Source: Plicaturopsis crispa FD-325 SS-3 (lineage: Eukaryota; Basidiomycota; Agaricomycetes; Amylocorticiales; Amylocorticiaceae). Taken from it: a DNA stretch of 64,000 nucleotides. This document shows positions 1-11,290 of the stretch, one piece after another. Numbering within the stretch: the first letter of the stretch is position 1; each line of letters starts with the position of its first letter. The DNA lies in assembly GCA_000827205.1 (NCBI GenBank), contig KN832563.1, positions 692,863-756,862 of the forward strand, written 5' to 3'. A program made the translations under genes and the position numbers. The notes under the pieces were generated by a model. That model was not told where the DNA came from. It made no database searches and worked only from the letters and a program-made list of their open reading frames with translations.

Positions 1-599
1 CACGGTATTCTCCTCAATATTCTTCACTCCGAGACATTACATTTACTTACGACCTTTCTACGATATTTTCACGACGAACGAACGACCGAGGCCGGAAGCC
101 TCATTTCTCTATTACTTAAGCTTTCCACCGACTCATGGTGATGCACGCCCGCCTGCCCGTAGACACATGTTGTAGACTACTTAGCTTAGGACGGACGTAC
201 ATCGAATACATCTACTTTTTACTGCTCAAAACCCCCGCATACTCTCTGCTCAGAAGAAGCCGAGACGTGCGACGAGCGACTCTACCTTCCTATCGAAGGC
301 CTATCTTCTCACACAGAACGTCCGCGGACGTTACTTCTTACTTCGAACCGGAGCGCCGAAGGTCGTCGAGCCAGAGTATCCACGGCGTAGCCTGGATTGT
401 AAGTCCCCGACGTTTCCCTTGAGATCACTCAGGGATCGCACGTCGAGGGGCCTCTGACAGCTCTCGACCCCACGGTAACCTCCGAATTCGAAGGTTTTCA
501 CACCAATCCGCAACCGCGAACGCGTCTCGCCAGGACTCCAGCTTAGGTACGACCCACAGCGACGTAGCCCGAGGTCTCACACGGACCTAGCAGTTACAA
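1..599. other. unassigned left-edge sequence
   Basis: No recognisable coding region. The longest frame (135-422, +) is basic and serine-rich and resembles nothing I know. The composition is balanced, unlike the GC-rich units further right. It may be part of an element that continues beyond the window edge. Confidence 0.3.
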
Positions 600-972
600 C
601 TCTGGGCGCTTTTGAGCGTCGATTCGGCGATTTGACGGGTACCCCCTCGTTTTTGCGTCTCGAAAAAATCAGATTCGAATTCCCCGACCCAAAAAACCCC
701 CGGAACTAATTTACTGTGATGTGCGAGCGAGTGTGCCCACCACAGTGCCCAAAAGTGACCTCAAGTCGAACATCGAGTTCGAGCTGGAATGCTCGACTGG
801 ATGGCTCTGAAGGTCATTTTCAGCGACTGTGATGGGCACACCCACTCGAACATCTCAAGAAAATGTCTCTGGGGGTTTTTCGGGTCGGGGAATTCGAATC
901 TGATTTTCTCGAGACGCAAAAACGAGGGGGTACCCGTCAAATCGCCGAATCGACGCTCAAAAGCGCCCAGAG
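600..972. repeat. 373-bp foldback (near-complete inverted repeat)
   Basis: Two arms meet near position 786. The outer parts (about 600-705 and 868-972) match closely as reverse complements, beginning CTCTGGGCGCTTTTGAGCG and ending with its complement. The inner parts still pair but are more diverged. There is no coding frame across it. I found no convincing flanking target-site duplication, so this could be a foldback/MITE that has lost its duplication or an inverted duplication made in place. A transcript would form one long hairpin. Confidence 0.75.
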
Positions 973-1307
973 TGGCCCAAAATGAGTGTATTTCATTTAT
1001 TCGCTCACCACATCGCGTCGAGAAAATTCGAGCGATTTGATCCTAGGCATTTCAATGTTTGCGAATCTGAATCTGATTTTACCTGATTTTAATTCGCTCA
1101 TTTGAAGTCTCCAAAAGTCGTTTTCGACTTTGTGGCGCTCTGCGCGGCGAAAGCCGGCGGAGTTTGAAATCGAAACCAACGCGTCGTCGCTGTTGGTTTT
1201 CGACTTCCTCGTCGTCGTCGTCTTCCCCCACCACCTCGATCCGCGCAACGGCGCCGGCCCACCCCCTGCAAACTCGCAGGGGGGGGGCTCGTTTTGTTGT
1301 TTTTCTC

Positions 1308-1524
1308 TGTGGGGAAATCGTAGTCGTGATGCACTGGGCTGTTAGGCCACTGGTTGACAAGCACATGGGGCGCTACCGTAGGTACAGGCTGTATTTATAC
1401 TACTGCATAAAATATCCAGAAACCTCTCCAATGTTCCCTGCGCTCCCGCTTACTAAGCACCTTCCTAATGCGGTAATACCGAGCGTACACCAGAATATTC
1501 TGGCTTGCACCAGCATATCCAACA
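1308..1524 (-). repeat. LTR (3' in element sense)
   Basis: Left 217-bp terminal repeat of the TRIM-like element. In element orientation it is preceded by a purine tract and starts TGTTGGATATGCTGG. Confidence 0.88.
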
Positions 1525-2010
1525 CTCCTCCTCAAGCCAGCAATATTCTGCCTTGACGTGCAGAATCTCCAATCCAATATTATCCAAATTCCTGCTCCTC
1601 CTGATCCTTCAATTTCCGGGTAGAATCTGAGCAAGTTCGAGCAAGTCAAACGCTCTCGCGGCTTTACATAAACGATTGAACGCGTTCGGGTTTCGTGCCT
1701 TGTTCTCTCCAAGGACTTGCCTTGTTCACTCCGAGGGCTTCCAGTTCGTCTGCCTCCTTCACTCAGAGGACTTTCTTGCCTGGTTCACTCCCAGGACTTC
1801 CGGTGCCTGCTTCACTCACAGGGCTTTCGGGTACGTGCCTACTTCACTCGCAGGACTTTCGGGTCGGCTTCCGCGATCTGCGGCGTGCCACGGTCTCGGT
1901 GCCTGGTTCGCTTCCAGGACTTCGGTTCGGTTGCGCTCTCGGCGAGGGGCTTCCGAAACTTCGGATCCCGACGACTTTGGGAATCCAAAGTGCAAACGAC
2001 TATGCGCTTG

Positions 2011-2227
2011 TGTGGGGAAATCTTAGTCGTGATGCACTGGGCTGTTAGGCCACTGGTTGACAAGCGCATGGGGCGCTACCGTAGGTACAGGCTGTATTTA
2101 TACTACTGCATAAAATATCCAGAAACCTCTCCAATGTTCCCTGCGCTCCCGCTTACTAAGCACCTTCCTAATGCGGTAATACCGAGCGTACACCAGAATA
2201 TTCTGGCTTGCACCAGCATATCCAACA
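2011..2227 (-). repeat. LTR (5' in element sense)
   Basis: Right 217-bp terminal repeat, nearly identical to the left copy and followed by the TTCTC target-site duplication. Confidence 0.88.
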
Positions 2228-3299
2228 TTCTCTGAATTGTAAGTTCTGATATTTTGAACCGTTAGAACTCAGACTAACGAGCCACTTGCGTTGCAGACCC
2301 GATTGCTTGAACATCCATCCCCATCCCCATCCCCATCCCCATCACCTCTACCTTGCACGCGATACACCCACGCGCCCCTACCAGACGCCTGCGCTTTCCA
2401 GCTGCCGGCGTTTGATTACGCCAGCGCAGCACCAGACGGCGCGCACGCGCACGCGATGTCCCCATCTCAAAACGGCGCCGGCAGCCGTGGTCCCAACAAT
2501 GAACCACGGACGCTCACTCCATGTCCATTCCCGATGACGCCAGCGTGCACGCGCACACCATCCCACTCGCAAAACCGTGCTGGTACGCTGTTGTCCCAAC
2601 AGCAAACAACGGACGCCCACGGCGGATAACGCCAGCGCGACGCCATCCCACTCGCAAAGCCGCACCGGTATGCCGTCGTTCCAGCAACAAACGATGGACG
2701 TCCACGGCCGATGACGCCAGCGCGGCACCAGAGGCGGCGCGCACGCGCACGCCATCCCAATCGCAAACCCGCGCCGGTACACCTTCGTTCCAGCAGCAAA
2801 CAACGGACCCACGCCCGATGACGCCAGCGCGGCACCATGCGCAAACGCCTGACCGGGAGGTGGGGGCAGTGAGGTCGCAAGGGAGGCAGGGGTGGCAAGG
2901 GCAACGACGAAGGAGCGGCGACGAGGAGAGCGGCGACGAGGAGAGCGGCGGCGAGGAGAGCGGCGGCGACGAGGGGGCGGCGACGAGCGCAACAGCGGCG
3001 ACGGGCCCACCAGCCGGAAAGGTTGCGACATGGAACGGCGCAACGGCAATTCCGGATGCGTCGTCCATGTCGCGCTCCACGTCGTCGCCCCACCTGCAGC
3101 GTCGCCCACCACCACCGCACCTCGCGCCGCCGGCGCTGTCACCCTCAAATGCATCCCCGCGCGCTGCCAACCGGCGCATCACGCGTGCCACACCCCGCCC
3201 AATCTTGTGCACTCCCATATAAGACCGGCATATATATATATATGTTTTCTTTTTTACTCTTTCTTTCAATATGGAATCGTGTAGTCCTGTAGATTAAAA

Positions 3300-3850
3300 C
3301 TGAATGCCATTAAATGTTTGAGGTACAGAAATTCGAGCCCGGGGAAGAGTGAAAACCGACAATTCACGAAGGTTTGAGGAAGGCGGTCAAAAATAAATCT
3401 TGCGAGCCTCGAGGCACGACGACGGCGACGCAAAATTGACGCCGGGCAACGTCGGAGCCGTACGAGGCCGCGCGGAAGCTAACGGAAAAGCTCCGAATGC
3501 TTGGAATGATACTGAACGCCCGGATGATGTATCCGAGCATTGCAAGAAGCTCGTGGAAAGCCCTGCAGCCACGCGGAAACCAAGGGTAATAGCCCCGAGA
3601 TATTTTGAACGCTCAAACATTGGGTCCGAGGCCTGGACCCTAGCGCACCACCGGTGCAGCAAGCCAGAAGGCCCGATATTTGCCCGAAAAGCTTTCAGGG
3701 AAATGATTTGTCAGCATTGCAGTGAACCCGAAATCCTGCCAAACCTGCAGGCATATAGGATTGCAGCAGTGCATTATGATACAGACAGTAACTTACTGGA
3801 CAGTAATTTGCTGGTAAAATTGCAATTCGCATTTACAGTAAGTACTGTAC
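3300..3850. other. spacer between units A and B
   Basis: A frame on + (3400 onward) starts in this stretch, but its translation resembles no family I know and it runs on into the GC-rich sequence of unit B, so I do not call a gene. The right end has a short duplicated phrase (ACAGTAA...GGTAAAATTG) before ACATTACAAAACG, which resembles sequence near 9057-9080. Confidence 0.3.
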
Positions 3851-4640
3851 TACATTACAAAACGATTACAAGGACGCCTGGCCTGCCGCCGCCTTCCTTC
3901 CCGCCGCGCTCCTGCACCTACGCAGCCACCATCGGCGTACGACCTCGGGCCCGCCGTCTCGCGCTCGCACACGAGACGACACACCACCGCCGGCTTCCGT
4001 CCCGCCGCGCGCTCGCACAAACCCGCCACACTCAGTGCGCGACCATCTCGCGTGCGCACGCGAGACGACAACGACAGAACGAGACGCCATTAGGTGTTTC
4101 GTTGTCGTCGTTTTACATGCCACGGACCACCCCTCCTCCCGCCGCGCTCCAGCGCAAATCCCCCGGACTCTCACTCTTACTACGGGCCTGCCGTCCTGCG
4201 CTCTGAGCCCGCGCTCGTGCTCGCAAGACGGTGACGGCGGAGCGAGACGCCAGATCACCCACACGTAAATTGACATTGCCCACAGGCACATCGTAAATCC
4301 ACACACCCGCACGCATGTCAGCACCGCCCACACCGGTCCGCGCATGGGCTACGACTACAACATGGTCAGTGGCCACGCCTGAAGCCCATCCGTGCATCCT
4401 ATGTGCCACGGCCCTGTTTCCCTGTGCCCAAAGTTTGCGTGTCAGTCATGCCCACAACCACATGCGCATCAGCGGTGGCGACATCCACAGGTGCATGTTC
4501 AACAAATATGTCCATGTTTACAACGTCAGCACTTATGTCCACCCTGCACATCCATGTATGCTGCTGTTGAATAAATTTACTTTCTCTTTCCTATCTGCTG
4601 TCTTCCATCTAAGCTTCAGTGCATTTGTGGTGAATTAGAA
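3851..4640 (+). other. GC-rich unit B (no intron seen)
   Basis: GC-rich, CpG-rich sequence with repeated CGCGC/GAGACGAC phrases. A stem-loop at about 4079-4103 pairs ACGAGACGCC with GGTGTTTCGT around an ATTA loop. It needs two G.U pairs that work only in a plus-strand RNA. The stem is the same type as the array in unit F. The unit ends in a milder region and AATAAA at 4570-4575. I could not find the donor and branch-site module seen in units A, C, D, F and H, so B may be 5'-truncated. Confidence 0.45.
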
Positions 4641-4689
4641 TGAGCCAACACACTGACCAGTAAAGCTGCATAGAACTATGGAATGTGCG

Positions 4690-4889
4690 TTTAATTGTTA
4701 TACCATCTCAGCTATAAGAGCTATTAGACCACTCATATAGATATAAGTAAATCTTGGATATTTACAATAACATTGACAGAAAAATCACAGTAGCTATATG
4801 TGCTATGTGGTGCTATAAGAGTACCATCCCAGCTATATGTGCTATTACAAATTTTACACTTCTATATAGCCAAAGGGGTTTTCCTGATG
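4690..4889. repeat. orphan right end of a CATCAGGAAAA-family element
   Basis: Ends GGGGTTTTCCTGATG followed by TA, matching the right end of the element at 26922-28869 and, without the G run, that at 20804-24703. Subterminal CTATAAGAGCTATT-type motifs precede it, as in the 3.9-kb copy. No matching left end was found upstream in the window, so unit B may be the interior of a left-truncated copy. Confidence 0.55.
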
Positions 4890-5244
4890 TACACATTACA
4901 ATGCGGAAATTGCAGCGTCGAGCCAGCCCCTTCAGCCACTTGGGCAATCCTAGTGAATCCCCCACCTGGCACAACCCTTGGTAGCCTCGGATGCTCGAAA
5001 AACTTCGGAATCACTAGCCACTACATATCATTCCTTTCTCGGCTGCTTCTCTGGTGTTTCGGATACTCAACGGTGCCTCGCAACTTTGTCGCGTCCATAT
5101 TTGGAAATTTTGTAGGAGGAGCCGGCTATCTGTGTGCTTCTTCAAACCTTCGTACTGTACGATTGCCTCCTCCTCGCATTCCACTTTTCATCATATGTAC
5201 TTCTCTGTACTTCTTGATGTTATTTACTAGTCACGAAAGTATGG
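4890..5244. other. spacer before unit C
   Basis: Begins ACATTACAATGCGGAAAT, which recurs in near-identical form at 8987-9003 and suggests a shared repeat end. No gene is recognised. Confidence 0.3.
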
Positions 5245-6810
5245 AATGAAAAAACAATTTTATTTTCTACTAAATACATGCGAGCAATAATAAATATGCC
5301 GCACGCCCACGGCGCGTGCGAGGAGGACGAGGGCAGGTGCAGGGAGGGCGCGGGGGTTTGCGCGGCGTGCGCATGTACGCAGTGTGAGCGAGCGGGGAAG
5401 GGGAGCGTGTGCACGGAAAGGTCGTGGGCAGGTGCGGAGGCCGTAGGCGTGCACGAACGCGGGGGACGTGCGCGAACGCGAACGCGGATGACTTGGGCAT
5501 GCGCGGACGCGGAGGGCGTAGGCATGCGCGGACGCAGGGGGTGTGGGCATGCGCGAACGCGAACGAGAGGGCTTGGGTGTGCGGGGACGCGAATGCGGAC
5601 AGCTTGGGTGTGGGTGGACGTGAACGTGGACGGCTTGGGCATGCGCGGACACGGAGGGCGTGGGCATGCGCGAACGCGAACGTGGAGGGCTTGGGTGTGC
5701 GGGGACGCGGATGCGGATGGCTTGGGTGTGCGTGGACGCGAACGCGGACGACTTGGGTGTGCGTGGACGCAAATGCGGAGGGCGTAGGCATACGCGAACA
5801 CGAGCGCGCGTGCGCGTGCGCGGAAAGGGTGTGGGTTGCAGGTGGAGCCCTACGCAGAGGGCGTAGGCGACGGCGCAAGCGCGCGGGGCGCAGACGTAAG
5901 CGGGGAGGGAAAGGGCGTGGGTGTTGGCGTTGGCGTGGGCAGGCGAGGGTAGATGCGGGGCGGGCGTCTGCGTGCGCGTTTGTGCGGCCTCAGCGCAAAG
6001 GGCGCGGATGTGCGGGCGGCGTGAGCCCGAGGGCAGATGGGCGGGGACGGAGTGGGAGTGCGCGCGGCGTAACGTGCACGCGGAGGGTGTGGGGGCGTAT
6101 GCGAATGGCGCGCTGGGTGCGGAGGGGTAGGGCGTGCACGCCTGGGTCAGCGTGAACGCGTGAGGGTGCGTAGACGGCGTGGGCGCGGACGGCGTGGGCG
6201 CGAACGGCGCGGGCGCGAATGGCGTGGGTGGGCGCGGAGGACGTGACGTGGGTGGGCGTGGATGGCGTGGGTGGCGCGGATGGCGTGGGTGGGCGCGGAA
6301 AGTGCTTGCGTGCACGGACGGTGAGGGTTGCGTGGACGGCGAGGGCGAGGGCGTGGCGCATGGGGGTGAGCGCGGACGGCGTGGGCTTGGTCGTCATGAG
6401 AGCACGCCGCTGGCCCTGACGTGCTGGCGACGTCGATGGTGGAGGTGATGCGAGAGGCGGCGATGTGCGTGAACGTCGTGGTGGTGGTGGTGGTGGTAGA
6501 GTCCGTGAACGCGTAGATGAGCGTCGTCATGGCCGTGCCGGGGCTGCAAAATCGTTGTTAGCTGTGAATGAACGGATAGAAAGCAGGAAAAAGACTTACA
6601 GTATCAAAAAGAGAACAAAATGAAACCCCCCGCGAGGACGCAGGGGGCGTGCTGTTCGCTGTAGCGTACAACGACGCTGAGGAGACTGACGACGAGGAAG
6701 AGGAAAATGAACATCGACGACGCGCGTCGGTCGATTCCGATTTCCGATGGCCCGTGCGCGCAGTAGCCACACGGGCTTTCGACGACGTCTACCCGCTTCA
6801 AAAAAATCGG
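5245..6810 (-). other. spliced GC-rich minisatellite unit C
   Basis: Read on the minus strand, a short exon carries a stem-loop at 6647-6626: a 9-bp stem with a UCCU loop that needs one U.G pair, valid only in the minus-strand RNA. The donor GTAAGT follows 26 bases later at 6599. The intron is 6599-6544 (56 bases) with CAGCTAACAACG as branch region and TTGCAG as acceptor; this intron resembles that of unit H. The GC-rich minisatellite covers about 6520-5290 with repeats of roughly 24-48 bases. AATAAA (minus) lies at 5265-5260. Several overlapping frames stay open, as expected from repeat length rather than coding. Confidence 0.6.
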
Positions 6811-7249
6811 TTTAAATGTAAGAAAATCAGGAGGGTCGCCGATGTACCTGTAGAGTATACACAAGTAGTCATAAGTATTCCAAATCACTGTGTGCAAAGG
6901 AGCAAAGCAAAGCACCCATATCCGAGTGTTCCGGACATTTCGGCCGTTCCGCGTTACTCGAATACGGTACATTCTGCCCATTTGCGCAGGCTCTACTAGC
7001 GGGCACATCGACGGGATCCTCTCCGGAATCTCGGAGTATGCTAGCATGCATACATTGACAATGACTATTATTTTTTTGGAGTAAAAAGTGGCCCAGTGCT
7101 GCATAAGTCAGTATGCCTAAGTGTCGCAATCTGTCGCAAACTTTTAGGCTGGTGTTTCTTTCACTCACTCATTTCTGTCCGTTAAAAAAATATGAAACTT
7201 TGTATTCCTCATTCAAATGCATATAATAGTACACTGTATTTTTTTCAGG
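6811..7249. other. head-to-head spacer between units C and D
   Basis: AT-richer sequence of about 440 bp between the inferred 5' ends of two divergent units, so a candidate bidirectional promoter. It includes a short TATTTTTTTCAG acceptor-like site near 7240-7250, which suggests unit D may have an additional upstream exon. No gene is seen. Confidence 0.35.
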
Positions 7250-8860
7250 CTCCAAAACGTGTATACTACACGCAGGAAAAAGATTTGGCATCGTCGGAGG
7301 CAACGCGCGCAGCGTTCGGGCGTCTCCGGCGGAGTTTGAAATCTACGAACGCGTCGACAATGTTGGTTTTCTTTCCATCCTCGCTGTTCACCTCCTCCAC
7401 GTCGCTGCGCACCACGACGCCGGCCACCCCTCGCAGTATGCGAGGGGTGGCTATCGTTTATTCTTTATATCAAGTAAGTCCCCTTTCCCTTCCCCACCAT
7501 TAAAACTGAGTGCTAACAACTTTTCAGTGGCAGCCACGTCACACACCCCATACCCCCGCGACGTCGCAACGTTGCGCACACCCCACACGCACGGCACGCC
7601 CTACCCCATCCAACTAAACGGCCACCACCACCACATCCTTGTTCTCCGCGTCAGCCACGCACACCCGCCGCCTCCCCACCATTTTTCTGCGCCGCCGCCG
7701 CCCGCGTTGTCCAGATCTATCCGCGCGCGGTGGGCCTTCCGCATTCATTCAGGGCGTCTATTAAGGCTTCACACCGCCTCGTAAGTACTTTATTTTTTTT
7801 TTCACCGTTGCGCTGCGATGCTTACCGCAAGTTTCATAGGTACCTCTCAGTTCTGAGGACCGTGCCAAGCGCTGAGGCGAGTGCGATGGAGTGCGAGGGG
7901 GGGAGGGTATGGGAAGCAAGGGAGGGCAAGGGCAAGCGACGAACACCCCCGCGAGCTCACTACTCCGCATTCGACGCGCCGGCTGTGCCAGACCCAGGCA
8001 CTACGGGCGCGAACGATGCGGCAGAGCAGGCGGCAGGTGCCGCCGCAGCTATACCCTCAACGGTGCTGCGTGTGTCAGCGTAGCCCCCATCGGCGTCATG
8101 CACGTCCGTGTAACCCGTCCGTCCGTGCCCTCCCCCCGCTCGCGCTCTTCCCGTCGGCGCCGTGCACGCCTGTGCCCTCCCCATCAGTGCAGCCCCTTCA
8201 GCTCCCATCCGCGCCGTGGTGGTCTGCGCGGCCCGCATTAGCGTGCAGCCCCCTCCGCGCAGTCCATCAGCGCGGTACCCCTCTGGCCCTCTCCATGCAG
8301 GTTCCCAACACTGCCCACATTTGCGCGGTCCCGTCCGCGCAGTCCCTGTCCGCGTTGTTCCTGTTGGCGCAGCCCCCATCCACACCTCCCCCCTCTGCAT
8401 GGTGTGTTCTGGCGCCGTCCGCATCGCCGTCGCCTGCTCCGCGAATGCCAGCACTGTACCCCCCCACGCACGTTAGCACCGCACCCGTCAGCGCTGTACC
8501 CGCTTGGTTCGTCGGCACCGTACCCGCCGCGCACGTCTGCGCTAGGCCCATCAGCAGTGACCGTGCCGCGCGCTTCCGTGCGGTCTGCGCTGTGTAGCCC
8601 GCGTCTGTGCCGTGCACGCCGCCTGCATTTGCATGGCCTGTGCAGTGCCCGGCTGCACAATTCGCGCCATCCGGGTGGACACCCCCATTTTTTATGTCCA
8701 TTGAGTAGTATGCCTAGCCCCGACAGTGATCCAACTGGGTCCACCCAGTCTTCGAGATCACGACTGCGGGCATATGGCTCCTGCACACCCCGCGTGTGCT
8801 TTTTGTAGCACAGTATGATTGTATGGTAAAAATAGAATAAATTATTTTTGGCCCCAGTAC
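7250..8860 (+). other. spliced GC-rich minisatellite unit D
   Basis: The exon contains CGGCGGAGTTTGAAATC, shared with unit A, and the longest stem of the family: 11 perfect base pairs (7424-7434 with 7440-7450) around AGTAT. The donor GTAAGT is at 7474, 23 bases after the stem. The intron is 7474-7527 (54 bases) with GTGCTAACAAC as branch region. The GC-rich domain runs about 7530-8780, with a second donor-like GTAAGT near 7780. AATAAA lies at 8836-8841. A short frame (7372 onward) crosses the exon, but its protein is not conserved with unit A in the same frame, so I treat the unit as probably non-coding. Confidence 0.6.
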
Positions 8861-9640
8861 ATCCGAATGAGGGCCAGCCCTAATTTACAATCTGAGGCTG
8901 GATCTTGTAGGCTATTATTAGCATGCGCAGCTGCCCGAAAATCCTAGAGAGTCACATGATCAGACGGAAAAAATCTTTTGAACGACATTACAATGCGAAA
9001 ATGGCTGGCGGGTCTGTAAAGCTTGCCATTGTAATGCGACCTAGCTCTACGAAGGGCCACATTACAATACCTCTACAAGGACGCCTGCCGCGCCGAGTAC
9101 TAACTTGATTGAAACAGGCCTCCATGTACTTCTTTTTAAAAACCACCTTGCCCTTACCACGAACTGATTTACAAAACACCACCCAAATGTGTGCTAGCTT
9201 ACCACCGGTAAGCTACTAGGCTGTTTTCAAAAAAGCACCAGCTAAGATTCCTACCTGATCCCTTAGGATCCCGGGCAGATACTGTGGCTGCCCTCCCTCC
9301 CTATAAATAATTGTAAATAAATCGAATATTTTCTCGAATGTGGCTGAACCTGTGCCACCTCAAACATATGCAAACAACAGCCACTGAGTCTCGAGCCGCC
9401 GGGCTATTCTGCCACAGAATCAATACCCATAAACAAATGCTTTGGCCTGTCCGCGCGCGCATTCGGAATCTTCGGAGCGCAGTGGCTCTACACCTTTGGT
9501 TTCAAACACATACAAACACAGAACTTCCACTCGAAATTTAGGCTGTAAATTTGCCACAGCACTATTATCATACTTCACATTTATATGTTGTGTAGAAGGA
9601 CCTTATTTGACTGACAAGATGGACTGAGAAAAAGTTCATT
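8861..9640. other. spacer between units D and E with small repeats
   Basis: Contains a small hairpin (8988-9034, ends CATTACAATG/CATTGTAATG), the left member of an inverted repeat pair (9130-9215), and otherwise AT-rich sequence with no recognisable gene. Confidence 0.4.
9130..9215 (-). repeat. left member of an inverted repeat pair bracketing units E and F
   Basis: The reverse complement matches 13722-13805. The core GGTGGTGTTTTGTAAATCAG is identical, with looser similarity on both sides (GGTGGTAAG..., GGTTTTTAAAAA). The two copies lie 4.5 kb apart in opposite orientation. Confidence 0.7.
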
Positions 9641-11290
9641 GTTTCTCAAATGGTAGTTACATTTAACAAAACTATTGTAAAAAAATGAAAATGAAAAAAG
9701 GGGGCAGAGGGAGCCACAGACTCATAAGTATGCGAGCGCGCACGGGATGGGCTCGCACACACACCAAAGACGAGGTTCGCGAGTGCGCAGGGGTTGGGGT
9801 GGGCGAACACGCACGGGAGGGGATTCGCAAACACGCAGGGCGCGGCGATCGCGGACGCGCAGGGTCTGGGGATGGCGAGCGGGCAGGGGATAGGAATCAC
9901 AAACGCGCAGGGTATGGGGATGGCGAACGCGCAGGGCACGGCGATCGCGGACGCGCAGGGTACGGGGATGACGAGCGCACGGGGCACGGCGATTGCGGAC
10001 GCGCAGGGTACGGGGATGACGAGCGGGCAGGGGATAGGAATCACAAACGCGCAGGGTATGGGGATGGCGAACGCGCAGGGCACGGCGATCGCGGACGCGC
10101 AGGGTACGGGGATGACGAGCGCACGGGGCACTGCGATCGCGAACGCGCAGGGACGGAGACGGGGATCGCGAGCGTGTGGGGGACGGGGATCGCGAACGCG
10201 CAGGGACGGGGACGGGGATCGCGAGCGTGTGGGGGACGGGGATCGCGAGCGTGTGTGGGACGGGATTCACGGACGCCCAGGGGATGGGCACGGCAAGCGC
10301 GCAGGGACGGGAATGGCGAGCGCACGGGTCACAGGCACGGCGACAGCTCTGGCGCCGCGATGCCCCCATCAACAGACTCCTCACGGCGCAAACGTCCTGC
10401 GACGTCTGCGCTCGTGAGTGCTGCACAGGGTCCCAAACCCGCGTCCTCTATCCTCTCACTTCTTCTGTGTGACGTGGTTGCGTTCGGGGTNNNNNNNNNN
10501 NNNNNNNNNNNNNNNNNNNNNNNNNNNNNNNNNNNNNNNNNNNNNNNNNNNNNNNNNNNNNNNNNNNNNNNNNNNNNNNNNNNNNNNNNNNNNNNNNNNN
10601 NNNNNNNNNNNNNNNNNNNNNNNNNNNNNNNNNNNNNNNNNNNNNNNNNNNNNNNNNNNNNNNNNNNNNNNNNNNNNNNNNNNNNNNNNNNNNNNNNNNN
10701 NNNNNNNNNNNNNNNNNNNNNNGACAGCTCTGGCGCCGCGATGCCCCCATCAACAGACTCCTCACGGCGCAAACGTCTGCGACGTCTGCGCTCGTGAGTG
10801 CTGCACAGGTCCCAAACCCGCTCCTCTATCCTCTCACTTCTTCTGTGTGACGTGGTTGCGTTCGGGGTGTAGCCGCTGCGCGTGCTGACATACGGTGGCC
10901 GGGGGTGTGTGCTCGCATGGGACGTGTGGGTGCAGGGCGTCGAGCACTGTATCTACGAGCAAAAAGAACATTTTGTTCAGTGAGGGAGGAGGAAAAACAA
11001 TGAAAAAATGGGCTTACAGGTCGGGTACGATGTGCCGGGGTAGCAGGGAAGATATGGGCTCTAATAGCCTCGCGGTTACCTCGGCAGGGCCTGGTCAGAC
11101 CCCACTCAGATGCGCGCGGAGCGTTCGAGCCCACAGGCCGTAGACAACGACAACGACGGCAAGAGGAAAGACGCGGCGAAAATTTCGAGCCACAGTGAGT
11201 TCGACGTCACGTGGCCCAGTCGCGTCTCAGTCGCGTCGCGCCACTTCGACGTTCGTTGTCGTGCTGGCGCTTTAATCTCAGTTCTTTCCT
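9640..11290 (-). other. spliced GC-rich minisatellite unit E (contains an assembly gap)
   Basis: Read on the minus strand, an exon near 11290-11018 is followed by donor GTAAGC at 11017 and an intron to about 10953 ending in TAG. The GC-rich domain spans about 10890-9690. On the plus strand it is a clean 24-base repeat (phrases such as GCGATCGCGGACGCGCAGGG) with a higher-order repeat of about 142 bases (9886 and 10028). Because 24 is a multiple of three, frames of 207, 234 and 370 codons stay open on both strands. I see no protein signal. The stem-loop before the donor is not obvious here. Confidence 0.5.
10491..10722. other. assembly gap (232 N) between duplicate flanks
   Basis: The 149 bases before the gap (10342-10490) and the 146 bases after it (10723-10868) are nearly identical. 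The gap therefore joins two copies of one sequence and is more likely an unresolved repeat or allele join than missing unique sequence. Confidence 0.9.

Larger units (their letters stand above)
1308..2227 (-). mobile_element. short non-autonomous LTR retrotransposon (TRIM-like)
   Basis: Direct terminal repeats of 217 bp lie at 1308-1524 and 2011-2227, bounded by TG...CA and differing at two positions. A 5-bp duplication (TTCTC) flanks the element at 1303-1307 and 2228-2232. A purine-rich tract next to the left repeat (1525-1535, read on the minus strand) and a TATAAATA box inside the repeat fix the orientation as minus. The 486-bp interior holds a roughly 45-bp minisatellite (phrase TTCACTC.CAGGACTT) and no gag-pol reading frame. 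The LTR features fit Copia-type TRIMs, but the primer-binding site is not clear. The element looks structurally whole as a non-coding unit and very young. Confidence 0.88.
1120..3290 (+). other. spliced GC-rich minisatellite unit A (interrupted by an LTR element)
   Basis: The 5' exon shares the string CGGCGGAGTTTGAAATC with unit D (about 7330). It carries a stem-loop at 1262-1283 (8-bp perfect stem, 6-base loop). An LTR element (1308-2227) sits between this stem and the intron; without it, the stem lies 30 bases before the donor GTAAGT at 2239. The intron is 2239-2296 (58 bases, CTAAC branch site, TTGCAG acceptor). The downstream GC-rich domain (2300-3230) contains a degenerate repeat of roughly 100 bases with the recurring phrase GATGACGCCAGCG, and a CATCCC run at 2310-2343. 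It ends in AT-rich sequence with a TATATA tract. No long conserved reading frame is apparent. The function and even the coding status are unknown. Confidence 0.55.

Noticed and set aside
2378-3154. 258-codon minus-strand frame in unit A
   Set aside because: Opposite to the strand indicated by the intron and composed of Arg/Ala/Pro low-complexity sequence.
5260-6315. 351-codon proline/serine/arginine-rich frame in unit C
   Set aside because: Low-complexity translation of a minisatellite; sibling frames are of similar quality.
9685-10797. 370-codon open frame through the unit E minisatellite
   Set aside because: The 24-base repeat keeps several frames open on both strands and the frame crosses an assembly gap. 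There is no conserved domain.
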